Positions 45,422-56,765 of a stretch of 64,000 nucleotides of DNA are shown piece by piece; within the stretch, counting starts at the first letter, position 1; each line of letters starts with the position of its first letter. The notes below the pieces were generated by a model. It had not been told where the DNA came from. It saw nothing but the letters and a program-made list of their open reading frames with translations, and searched no databases. The position numbers and the translations under genes are program-made. Source of the DNA: Colocasia esculenta (Eukaryota > Streptophyta > Magnoliopsida > Alismatales > Araceae); contig CM024758.1 in the NCBI GenBank assembly GCA_014218235.1, positions 71,682,206 to 71,746,205 on the forward strand, given 5' to 3'.

Positions 45422-46292
45422 GCCACTCATCTTCCCTCATTCGTACCTTTCCACACCCTTTGTTCTAGCCCCTGTTCTTAGATTTCCCTGTTCCTTGTAG
45501 CTAGAAGTGCTGTCGGAGGAGCTGCTGGAGTTCCTGGCTTCATAGCTTCTGCAACTATTTCGGTTTCTGCTCTTGCTGCAACTATAGTTATTTCTACCTT
45601 GGAGTCAACTTGTTGTTGAAGCTACTGCCATTGCTAGCAAGTTATTTACTTTGGGAAGGAGTTTTCTTTTACTGGGTTAGGATCTTTCATCAGATCACGT
45701 GAAAGTTCACTTGTTTAGCAAGGTAGGATTCATCTCCCTCTAATTCAATTCTGCCCTCTACACATGACAAGGAGTTTGTTGATAAGTAGACAAGATTCTA
45801 TACCTGAATTTCTTCTATTTTTCTTCCAGTTATGGTAGACACATTCTTGTTGGGAGAAGAATAATTTGTTCTACTCTAAAACTGATTCCTATCTTCTTCT
45901 CCATCCTTGATCTTTATACATGATGATAGGGTTATTGGAAGTCGTAGTACCTTCAGAACAATATGATTATTTCCGTTCAGATGCTCGGTACTTCATACCT
46001 TGATTTAGATCCATGAAATCCTTTGAGATTTAGGTGTCCATCTTGTAGGAATCTTCCAACCAATTATTGCTATCAAGGTTATACTTCCAGCACTATGCCA
46101 TGTTTAGTTTCTAGCTAGGCAAGTTTGGATTGCAAACTTCATGTTTCATCTTGCTTGTTTAGGTTACAAATCACTGTGAAAACTACAATTAGATTCTTCT
46201 AATTGATATAAATCATGCCTTGGTCCATAGGTTCCATCATTAGAGTTTTTAGGATGAACTTTAAGTCATTTCTGGAATAAAAACCAACGGCT

Positions 46293-46465
46293 GTCGACAG
46301 GAGGAAGTTACCTGTCGACAGGCTTCACTTTCACAGAACTGTGAACTGCTGGGACAGCAGTAACTGTCGACAGCCAGCCCATTGCTGTCAACAGGTACTG
46401 TCCCAGACCAGCAAACCCAGTTCTGGAAGCCTCTATCTGTTGACACCCACCTCCTGGCTGTCGAC
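46293..46465. repeat. CTGTCGACAG palindrome array, Gypsy 5' LTR
   Basis: Four GTCGAC sites (46293, 46314, 46366, 46460) and decayed CTGTCAACAG and CTGTTGACA variants. Three are retained in the 3' LTR (58367, 58388, 58461). It lies downstream of the TATA box, unlike the Copia arrays. The ten-base motif is the same as in C1. Confidence 0.85.
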
Positions 46466-46909
46466 ACATGCTGTCCTGAACTGAATTTCAGCAATCTTTC
46501 TTGTACCAATCCTTGTCAAAACGTAAACCTATTAGCATAGCAAGCTACCCACTTATTTACCTTGGTATTTACTGTCATACTACAGGAAAGGTTACCCACA
46601 TTATGTACCTTAACCTCCCTTGAATTATTCTTAACATTGTCAATTACGAATAGTACGCCGATTGAGTCTATTCTCCTGTATTCGGTAACTGAGCCTATAA
46701 AACCTGATCACCTGAGAGTTCATATGTTGAACACCTTATGAGATGTGAATAATTTGTGATGACAATTGTGGATCTTCATCTTCTTGGGTTCTTATGTGAT
46801 TTCAATCTTCCGAAGTTATTGGCTTTGAGTCATAACCCTGTCTCAACCAGTTGTCTTTCTTATATTATTGAACTCCGAGCAACTTTGTCACCAAGATATC
46901 TGTATTAAT

Positions 46910-49900
46910 TGTAACGACCCTCTTCATACCGGTACGATTATACCAATCCCCATCGGTATAAAGGGCATCGTCACAGTGGGACATTTACCCAACACTGGTC
47001 GATAGGTTGATATGTACCTGGATAGCGATAGAGTACAGCGGAATAAAGTAAACAACTCAACTCTTAATCCGTCACCAACACACATTCCATAATCTAAATA
47101 GTAAGATAGAAGACAATGTCCACATTAATACAAAATAAAGAGAGTTACAATGTCCAAAATATTGTCCATACAATAATCCTTGTTGTGCAAAGAAAAGTAC
47201 AACTGGTAACAGCTCCACAAAATAGTCTTCTAATGATGATCCTCGCCACGCTACCTTCTAGTGCACGATACCTGTCAACCTGTACGCCGAAGCAAGAGTG
47301 AGTCCAAAGACTCAGCAAGCGACACTACTCATGATATACACATACAAGTCTTAGTGGTTTCTACATGCACTTTTACAATTAACAACACATAGCATGCGAG
47401 TCAATTCAAGTTTTCTACTTATCATGAAAGTTCTACAATTTATACATAACTCATGCTTTCAGATTTGTAAAATGAAATTCACCTATCACATGATCTCTAT
47501 TCCATTTGCTCAAGAACTTTAGTCTTTTAAAGAGCTAAAACATGAAAGCTATCGACATGAACAATTTACACACATGAAAGGGGAACACAACTAGCATGGA
47601 TTTCACCTAGTTTTAAACACATACACGAACCTTTTCACATGCTTTAGATTGCTGATTTCATATGATTCAATGACTATAAATCTACACATGAGAGCTACAA
47701 TAATACATAAAACACATCATGTGAATCAAGTAATCAAGCTATCTTGCACTCATTTTCACTAATTATCCCTAATATGGATTCTAGGCATTTGTGCACACAT
47801 AAGCATGATAATGACAACATGAGTTTACTGATTTCACATGGTTTCCAATAACACATTCTCACATTCTCGGTTTCACATGATTTCATACTTACTCATTCAC
47901 GTTGTTCACTTTTACACATTTGACACGTACACATGTTCACACTTATACAATTTACTCATTTCCACATCATTTTCTCTTTCACTTTCACTTATCACATATC
48001 ATATCGATTGCACTTACCACGTGCGTCTTGGGCACTTACCACGTGCCATATTCACATATTTCACATTTTACTCATTTTTCATTACTTAAACAATTGCCAT
48101 GACACATAGTCCTAACCACCAGTAGAGGACACTAACAATATCTCATAGCTCGTGCTCATTCCTTAGCACAGCTCTCAACACAACTCATAACACACACATG
48201 ACACAACACTTACACATCTCATACACATACTCACCACCTAGGCAATACAGCGGTGAATCTTGGTAACTGCGCAGACCGGGAGAAGCCCTCTCCACCCTAT
48301 CCAGTGGTACTTGTCCACCTCCGGGGTTTTCCCAATGCCTTTGGGACAAACTTATATCACATGGAGCCTTCTATAGGGACTTTTCTATATACGGCTCCCG
48401 ATGCCTCTAGGGTAGCAGTGTCACATAGGCACAACTTTTACACTTTTACACATTACCGTTTACACATGGTTTTACACTTGACACTCTTTCATCTCGTTCA
48501 CTTTCTTACTCACATGAAACCTCTGTTTTTCCTTAAACATGGTACTACAGAATTTCAAGAGTTTAACATACAGTAACCACACTAATCATGTTGGTTTTAG
48601 ACCATAACAAACCACATTACAATTATATGCACGAATTATCACATTTCACATGAAAACACATAACTTTTTATTACTGTTCCAATTGACCTGAAATTTTAAC
48701 CACATGCTGTTTTCGGGTTCAAAATCATACCCTCAATTTTTCAGATTTTTCTGAGCTAAATAGGATTTACAGAAAATCAAACACCTAATTAGCATATTAT
48801 TCACAACTTAAGCTAACATGGGTCTAACACATTTCGCATTTATCCACTTTACTGTTTTGCACAAAGACTACTAATATATGCATGATTTTAGAATACAACA
48901 TCACCCTAATTCATACATCTATAAATCAATTACCACAAACCATTTTTGCATGTTTTTATTTTACCGAACCGAACTTATTTACAATTTCTCAAGCATGGAT
49001 AAACTACTAAATTTGCAAACACATATGCTGACCCACTATTCTTCATGATCAAACCGAAACCAAGGCATTCACACAAACCCTAATCATAAATCATGAATTT
49101 TGCAAGATTGTCTACAAGTCATGCTCACATGTTTACAAGATATCATTATCCCACATTCACCAACACACCCACATTCATCCACAACCACAATGCACAATAT
49201 ACATAGAGTATAAGGTGTACAATATATCCTCATCGCATAAAACATACCGAATTTAATGTATAAGAGAGACAGAACAGCTCACTGTTCTGTCCAGAAGAAC
49301 TAGACGGCGGTCTCTGGCCGCTGACTCAGGGTCAGCGGCATGATCGATGGACGCCAAGGATGAACTGGGCGTCCAGGGACCCTGCCGTCTACTCAGGTCT
49401 GTGCAGAAACACAGACCCGAGCTCTAAATCTGGGTGAAATGGAGGGTCTAGGACTCGAGGAAAATTCCATAAAAATATCAAAACCCACCTAGACTCATAC
49501 GGGGATACCATAGATAGGTCACTTGCCTCTCTAAAATTCCTCCAAGGGATTTGTGGCTCGAAGAAGACCTCCTTGGGCAGTTCCAAGAAGTTGCAGAAGT
49601 GCCTCCAAGATCGCCTTCCTCCGGGTTCCTGGGTGATCTCCACGCCGAAGGGATGATGGGAAGCCTTCTCCTTTGCTTCAGCCTCCTCCTTGTTGCAGTA
49701 GATCTCCAGATCCAGCTTCAAAGGGTCGGATTTGAGGGTTCTAGAATGGGGTTTCTCACAGAATGCTCTAGGGTTTTTCTTTCTCTCTCTCCTCTTGCAA
49801 GGGTGAAAATGAGAAGTGGGGAGAGGACAATTCGGGTTCAGGATGTAGGAGAGTCCCCTCACCCACTCACCATGCCGATTAGACAGCCTTAGATCCGTTG

Positions 49901-51243
49901 GGGAACATCCCCCAATGGGTGGCCATGCCTTGTTTCAGAAGACAGCAGCTCTGCTGCGCATGCAGGTCAGAGAGGTTGACGTCCACATCGCTGGATGCCT
50001 GGGTCAGGATTGGAGTCCAGGTCTGGACGTTGACTCCACCTCAGCGGCCAGAGGTTGACGCCAAGGTGGCCTTTGGCCAGAACCTTAATTTATGCAGAAA
50101 CTATGCATACCAAGCTTATATACAAGCAATATGTATATGGTATTATACTCATACTATCACCAGGCAATACATACCTTATTTATATTTAATATAAACACAT
50201 GCACATTAATTATACTAATTAATATGTACATAAATATCTATATACATACACAAGCATACATAAGCATACTAAGATAAAATGTACGTAGACACCTACCTGT
50301 ACGTACGTGATATTTTACACATGTATGACTCAACACACGGCAATTTAAATGACGAGAATTATGAGGGCTTCGCAAATCATTAGGAGATGATATGATTTAT
50401 GCTAGTTAGGAATAATCCATTCGATAAAATAGTCCTCGCATACACACACTTGGTTTGACATATATATATAGTATACACACTGGTATAGCATACTTATGTA
50501 CATTATGCTTGAAATAGATGGATACAACATGCGCACCGGTAATTAGATTAACTTACACAACTTTACCTAACATTGCTTAAGCACTATATGCATAGGATTT
50601 CTTAATATATATATACTATATGCATAATTTATCCAATTGACTATTCTCACCTAATCATCATAAAGATACATGCATGTTATCCATGAGGAGTATAGAATCC
50701 CAATGTAAACTACTAAACACACCTACCATGCTTGAATCTTTATGCATATGCAATGTACGTAGTATACATTAGCTAAACCATGCAAATGAGCAACGCTTAC
50801 AACTAATCATACACATGCATACACAAATACACCAAGGTGTTATGCATGTAGAATTAGGTATACAATCGTCACACGCATAAGATAACGTACATATACATAT
50901 CTACTTCCTATATTCTCATACAAAATTCCATGAAATAGGTAGTATAGAATATTCTTCAATATTTAGATAGCACACGCATAGTACTATTCAAGTATCATAA
51001 GTCAGAGATTCTTGGTATTCATAATACACTTCTAATTAGCTAATTGTTCACTTCCACATTAATCATCACATACACCTATGTATACATATATAGATATTCG
51101 CACATGCTCATGTTCAAAAGAAGGATAAAACTTATAGTAGGCACAATGAAATACGCATGCTAAGCACACAACAACGAACACCCAACACACCATTCATATA
51201 CATACAGATATATAGAGAGAGTAAAAAAATCCGGGGTCTTACA
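46910..51243 (-). mobile_element. 4.3-kb solo LTR with perfect 5-bp target duplication
   Basis: Runs from TGTAACGACCCTC to CCGGGGTCTTACA and is flanked by TTAAT (46905-46909, 51244-51248). The intact 3' LTR of the host element shows the empty site at 58901-58920 (ctgtattaattctcaatc). It is the same family as 1-2165, in the opposite orientation. No primer site, purine tract or coding domain was seen. A central GC-rich block (49290-50080) contains repeated GACGTC/GTTGACG-type motifs. The remainder (50090-51230) is AT-rich with TACGTA and TATACATA runs. The ORF at 49389-49862 (minus) has no recognisable domain. Confidence 0.92.
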
Positions 51244-52098
51244 TTAATTCTCAATCAAAACTACCTTTGGATTTCCAATTTCTGTTATGCTCATGAAAAG
51301 AAATTTATGATATGAAGACAGTGCTCTCTTCAACAGAGGGTTTAGGATCACTTGTGGTTGCACCAGCCACTTGTGATCAGCTCAAGGTAATAGTTTGTAG
51401 GTAAATCCATGTCAATGGACTGACGATGGTGGGTAATAAACCCCGTTCTTGCGTAATGAACAAGATCTAAGTGCTGGAATCGCCTAGGCACTGAGGATTA
51501 TTTACGTCTATTTAGTAACCTCTTGAGAGCAGTGATGTCTGTCAAATTGTTTCCAAAACAAGTTATGGTCTAAATTCTGAAAGACAAATATGACTCTTAT
51601 TCTGTGATTTGTTTGGGCTCATTATGAATTCAATTTGAGCTATATGTTTCTGTTAAGTATGAAATTCATGAGCAAATGTGTTTTTGATTCATATATGCTT
51701 ACTCTCACTACTGAGTCCTTCCAACTCATGCCTTTGTTCCTCCAACCCTTTCAGATTGAAGGTTTGTATAATCTCAGCTACATATGAATCTCAATTCCGC
51801 TGCAGACGATGAAGAGATGAAGAAGAATAGCGTAGTTTTAGTAGTTTCTTTTAGTTGATGTTGTATTAAATTAAAGAGAGAAACTTAGCGCTTGTAAATA
51901 ATGAGTATTAGTACTTTGTTACCTTCTGAAGTATAATATGTTCAAAGACGCCTTTGTGAAATGGTTTGCTAATGTTGAGCATTACACAATTTGTCTACCC
52001 ATAACGAAAATTGTCAGTGTAACCCCTCTTCCGATCAAAGGTTATATGTATGGTATATGTATGTGTGTGTGTGAAGCCGGAGGAGGGTGTTACAGAGG

Positions 52099-52109
52099 TG
52101 GTATCAGAG
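52099..52109 (+). other. Gypsy primer binding site
   Basis: TGGTATCAGAG, four bases after the LTR end at 52094. Initiator-Met tRNA type. Confidence 0.9.
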
Positions 52110-52267
52110 AAAAGTTATGGGTGATAGATATCTCTGTGACCATTTTCACAAAGGAAATAAACAAAATATTTGTGTGTATTCTAAAATCTCTAAAGATCAT
52201 TTTGGTTCTAACAAAATTTAAGTGGTTAGTATGAATTAATTGGATGTGTTTGATGGTGTTCTAGGAA

Positions 52268-53390
52268 ATGGCAGACAAAGGGAAAGCTATCGACACATCC
52301 AGTGAGGATAGACATGAGGAAATTGAAGAAGGTTCTAGGGGGGAAGTTCCCAATACTACGGCCAGAAACTCTCAAGAAGGAAGTACTGGGACTCCTGATT
52401 TTGCTACTTTTATGCAGTCATTTCAGGGAATGGTGCAAACAATAATGAAGAACCAACAAGATGTGGGTGGAGAAAGAATTTCTGGAGCATCGTTGTTAGA
52501 GAAGTTTAAGAAGATGGGACCTCCAGCCTTTAAAGGAAGTAGTCAACCCAAGGTTATAGAAGGATGGGTCAGAGAGATGGAAAAGATATCCAAGGCCATT
52601 AGATGTGAAGAGGAGGACAAAGTCACATTGGCGACTTATATGCTTCAGGATAGAGCTGATGAATGGTGGCAATCTATCATGAGAAATGCATTCAGAAATA
52701 GAGAAGATAACATTAGTTGGGGAGAATTCCTGAGAGAGTTGTATGAGAAATACACTCCACCACACGTCAAGGATAGGAAAGAAGTGGAATTTTTGCAATT
52801 GGAACAAAAAGACATGACGGTGGTAGAATATGAAACAAAATTCACTGAGCTGGAAAAATATGCACCCACATTTGTGATAATGAACTTAGAAGGGTAAAGA
52901 AGTTTGTAAGAAGATTAAAACCCAGTGTGAGGAGCAGGGTAGCTCCACTAGATCCCCAGAGCATGGCAGCCACTGCGTTTATAGTGGAATCTGAATTTAT
53001 GGAGTATATGAGAAAACAAAGAAACCAATGGGGGTAAGAAGAAAAATGTGTATAACAAGGAAACGAAAGGTCAGAAGCGAAAGGTTGATTCAACCAAGCA
53101 ACAGGGAGAACAGAAAAAGAGTTGGCCCGTGTGTGTTCAATGTGGAGGAAGACACCCCGGTGATGAGTGCTGGAAAGTAGCAGGGAAATGTTATGGATGT
53201 GGTCAGAAAGGGCATATGATTAAGGACTGTCCACACAAAGTAGACCAGTCAAAAGCGCAGAAGCCACAACCCTACTTTCAGCAAGCCCCAAGACAACCAC
53301 CTAAAGGACCAGCTAGAGTCTTTGCTTTGACAAAGGAGGAAGCTCAGGACACCCCTACTGTAGCTGAAGGTATTTCCTGACTGAAATATG
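52268..53390 (+). pseudogene. gag: Tekay-like Gag with zinc knuckle
   Basis: The start MADKGKAIDTSSEDRH at 52268 is the first good ATG after the primer site. The N-terminal frame (52268-52897) carries the retrotransposon Gag domain with FKKMGPPAFKGSSQP, WVREMEKISKAIRC and TYMLQDRADEWWQS. A frame change near 52890 and another near 53040 lead to 53048-53380, with a double Cys region (VCVQCGGRHPGDECW) and the knuckle CYGCGQKGHMIKDC. Gag would form the particle and bind element RNA. The breaks inactivate it. Confidence 0.9.
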
Positions 53391-53394
53391 TATG

Positions 53395-54020
53395 CTAGAG
53401 TGTTATTTACCCTGGAGCTACTCACTCTTTTATTTCTCGGGTATTGTTAATTATATATCTAGAAACCAGAGAAATTAGTAGGAAGTATGATACTTGACTG
53501 TCCTACTGGTCAAGTAGCTACACTTACTTCTGTTATTCCTAAAATAAACCTAAAAATAGGAGAATGTAAACTTACTGCATATGTATATGTACTTGAGAAT
53601 ATGCAAGATTTTGACATTATATTGGGAATGGATTGGTTAGCAGAAAATCATGCAATATTAGATTGCCATAAGAAAGTTTTAACATTTAAAAGGCCGGAAT
53701 TAGCAAATTTCAGCTATACATGCCCAAAGAATAATGGAAACAAGAAGCCTATATCAGCACTTAAAGCCATGAAATGGCTGAGAAATGGTTGTCAAGGTTA
53801 TCTGGCAAGTGTGATGGCCATATCAAATGAGCATAAACAGGTATCACTTCAAGATATTGATGTTGTAAAAGAATTACCAGATGTCTTTCCTAATGATTTA
53901 TCTGGATTATCTCCAATTAGAGAAATTGAATTTACCATTGAACTTTTACCTGGAACTTTGCCTATATCCATAGCCCCTTCTAGAATGGCACCAGCTGAGT
54001 TGACAAAATTAAAGAAATAG
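53395..54020 (+). pseudogene. pol: Gypsy protease and lead into RT; active-site Asp lost
   Basis: The active-site block reads YPGATHSFIS at 53408-53437, where related elements have Asp before PGATHSFIS: codon TAC stands in place of an Asp codon. After a frame change the open part (53487-54020) has IILGMDWLAENHAILDC, the second conserved protease block, and then the RT lead-in with KELPDVFPNDLSGLSPIREIEF. It ends at a stop just before the RT N-terminus (LKK, then TAG), where a Gln codon would be expected. Confidence 0.85.
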
Positions 54021-55532
54021 TTGCAAGACTTATTAGACAAAGGTTTTATTAGACCAAGTGTGTCACCATGGGGAGCACCGGTATTGTTTGTGAGAAAGAA
54101 AGATGGATCCCTCAGATTATGGATTGATTATAGGAAGTTGAATCAAGTTACAATCAAGAACAAATATCCATTACCAAGAATTGATGACTTATTTGATCAA
54201 CTTCGGTCTGCCACAATATTCTCTAAGATAGATTTAAGATCTGGGTACCACAATTGAGAATTAAAGAAGATGACATCCTTAAGACCGCATTTAGAACCAG
54301 ATATGACATTATGAGTTTTTAGTACTTCCATTTGGACTCACTAATGCACCTGCGGTATTTATGGATTTGATGAATAGGGTATTCCAGCCTTATTTGGGTA
54401 ATTTTGTGGTGGTATTTATAGATGATGTATTGATATATTCGTCTAATGAAGAAGAACACAAGGAACATTTGAGAGTTGTACTACAAACCTTAAGGAAACA
54501 TCAATTGTATGGTAAGTTAAGTAAATGTGAGTTTGGTCAAGGAAGTGAACTTTTTGGGCCATGTAATTTCTGGAAAAGGTGTGGCAGTAGACCCAAGTAA
54601 AATTGAAGCAATTCTGAATTGGGAAAGACCCAAGAATCCATCAGAAATTCGAAGTTTCTTGGGATTACCTGGTTACTATAGGAGATTTATTGAAGGCTTT
54701 TCTTCTATAGCTATGCCTTTGACTCAGTTAACCAGAAAAGAGACACCTTTTGTGTGGAATAAGAAATGTGAGGCTAGTTTTCAAGAATTAAAAGAGAAGC
54801 TTACCACAACTCCGATTCTTACATTACCTCAAGGATCGGGAGGATTTATAGTGTACATGGATGCATCTCAAAGAGGAATTGGATGCGTTCTTATGCAACA
54901 TGGGAAAGTGGTAGCTTATGCCTCTAAAAAATTAAAAGATCATGAAAGGAATTATCTGGCTCATGACTTAGAATTGGCAGCGATCATACATGCTTTGAAG
55001 ATTTGGTGCCACTATTTGTATGGGAACAATTTGAAGTTTATACTGACCATAAGAGTCTAAAGTACATATTTTCTTAGAAGGAACTGAATCTAAGACAAAG
55101 GAGATGGTTAGAATTTTGAAGGATTATGATTTTACAGTAAATTACCATCCAGGTAAAGCTAATGTAGTTGCTGATGCTTTGAGCAGAAAGAAATCAAGAG
55201 CACAGCAATTGCACCAACAGTGGAATGAAATAACAGATTTGATCGAATACTCACCAAGATGTGGTGCAGAAAATCCGATATTGGCACAATTGACAGTAAG
55301 GTCGGTATTATTAGATAAAATTGGTGAAGCACAGAACCAAGATCAGAAACTAAAAGAGATGGTAAACAAACCAGGATACATCAAAGATGGTCAAGGGATA
55401 ATTAGATTTCAAAACAGAATATGCCTACCAGAGAATGAAGAAATTAAAAGTGAGTTATTGAAGGAAGGGCACAAATCTCAATATTCGATTCATCCTGGTA
55501 GCTCTAAAATGTATCAGGATCTGAAAAAGTAG
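54021..55532 (+). pseudogene. pol: Gypsy reverse transcriptase and RNase H
   Basis: The RT N-terminal block is FIRPSVSPWGAPVLFVRKKD with IDYRKLNQVTIKNKYPLPRI (54021-54257). The catalytic block VFIDDVLIYS is in 54361-54600. The thumb and connection (YYRRFIEGFS) and RNase H with YMDASQRGIGCVL and YASKKLKDHERNY are in 54527-55060. The C-terminal part with NVVADALSRK is in 55104-55532. Four frame changes or stops separate the pieces. The order RT-RNase H before integrase is diagnostic of Gypsy. Confidence 0.93.
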
Positions 55533-56255
55533 TTTTGGTGGCATGGAATGAAAAAGGACATAGCAAAATTTGTCAGTAAATGTTTAACATGTCAACAAAT
55601 AAAGGCTGAACACCAGAAGCCAGCAGGGCCTATGCAACTAATTGAAATTCCAGTATGGAAATGGGAGCAAATAACCATGGACTTCGTAATGGGTTTTCCA
55701 AAGACAAGGAAGAAGCATGATGATCTTTGGGTAATTGTGGATAGATTAACTAAATCGGCTCATTTTCTAGCTATTAGAAATACTCAATCATTAGAAGATT
55801 TGGCTCAATTGTATATAAAGGAAATAGTGAGACTTCATGGAATTCCTTTGTCAATAATTTCGGATAGAGATCCAAGGTTCACTACTAGATTTTGGAAAGG
55901 TTTGTAGGCAGCCATGGGCACACAATTAAAATTTAGTTCAGCATATCATCCACAAACCGATGGTCAATCAGAAAGAACTATCAGAACACTCGAAGATATG
56001 CTAAGAGCCTGTAGTTTGGATTGGTGTGGTAGCAGGGATGATTACCTACCCTTGATTGAGTTTTCATACAATAATAGTTACCATACAAGTATTGGAATGG
56101 CACCATATGAGGCATTATATGGTAGACCTTGTAGATCACCCCTCTGTTGGGCAGAAGTGGGAGAAAAGAGTCTCATCGGGCCAGAATTAATTCAGAACTG
56201 CTCAGAGAAGATTAAATTAATCAGGAAGAGATTACTAATAGCTCAAGACAGGTAG
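55533..56255 (+). pseudogene. pol: Gypsy integrase
   Basis: The HHCC zinc domain shows CLTCQQIKAEHQKP at its end. The catalytic core has D45 in QITMDFVMGF and D106 in IISDRDPRF (55548-55907). A single in-frame TAG at 55905-55907 interrupts the FWKGL-AAMGTQ junction. The next piece (55914-56255) carries AYHPQTDGQSERT with the catalytic Glu, and YEALYGRPCRSPLCW. All three catalytic acids are retained. Confidence 0.93.
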
Positions 56256-56740
56256 AAGAAGTATGCTGATAGGAGAAGAAGGCCGCTAGAATTTAACATA
56301 GGTGATCATGTATTTCTAAAGATCTCTCCAACCAAATGTATCATGAGATTTGGTAAGAAAGGAAAACTCAGTCCAAGATATGTAGGGTCTTTTGAAATAT
56401 TGCAGAGAATAGGAGAAGTAGCATATCAGTTAGCTCTACCGCCCTCTTGGTCACATATTCATAATGTATTTCACATATCTATGTTAAGGAAATACATAAC
56501 GGATCCTTCTCATATAATCAGTTATGAAGATGTGAAAATACAGTCAGATTTAACCATGCAAGAGGAACCCATAAAATACTGGAGAGGAAAGAACGGGTCT
56601 TCAAAAACAAAGTAGTTTCTATGGTGAAGATCTTATAGAGAAATGCACTCGTGGAGGAAGAAACGTGGGAATTGGAGCAAGAGATGAATGAAAAGTATCC
56701 ACAGCTATTCGGTAAGTAAATTTTGCCAATTTCGATGATG
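56256..56740 (+). pseudogene. pol: Gypsy integrase C-terminus and chromodomain-like tail
   Basis: GRPLEFNIGDHVFLKISPTK and MRFGKKGKLSPRYVGSFEIL form the conserved C-terminal integrase module of Tekay elements. HNVFHISMLRKYI and the EEPIK region follow. After a frame change near 56570 the tail reads EEETWELEQEMNEKYPQLF, a chromodomain-like end thought to guide integration in chromoviruses. Several breaks are present. Confidence 0.85.
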
Positions 56741-56754
56741 AAATTTATTTTAAC

Positions 56755-56765
56755 AGGGGGAGAAA
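56755..56765 (+). other. Gypsy polypurine tract
   Basis: AGGGGGAGAAA immediately before TGTAATACCC. It fixes the 3' LTR start. Confidence 0.9.

Larger units (their letters stand above)
44749..52094 (+). repeat. Gypsy 5' LTR, split by a solo LTR
   Basis: Pieces 44749-46909 and 51244-52094, from TGTAATACCCTTG to GGAGGGTGTTACA. Total about 3.0 kb after removal of the insertion, in agreement with the 2994-bp 3' LTR. The two LTRs differ by many substitutions and indels, so the element is clearly older than C1. Confidence 0.92.

Noticed and set aside
47838..48576. Small plus-strand frames rich in His, Phe and Thr
   Set aside because: They lie in the solo LTR, in the strand-reversed copy of the ATGTG simple-sequence region seen at 1-1100.
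49389..49892. 157-codon minus and 113-codon plus frames in the 4.3-kb solo LTR
   Set aside because: Located in a GC-rich LTR block, no recognisable domain, overlapping frames on both strands.
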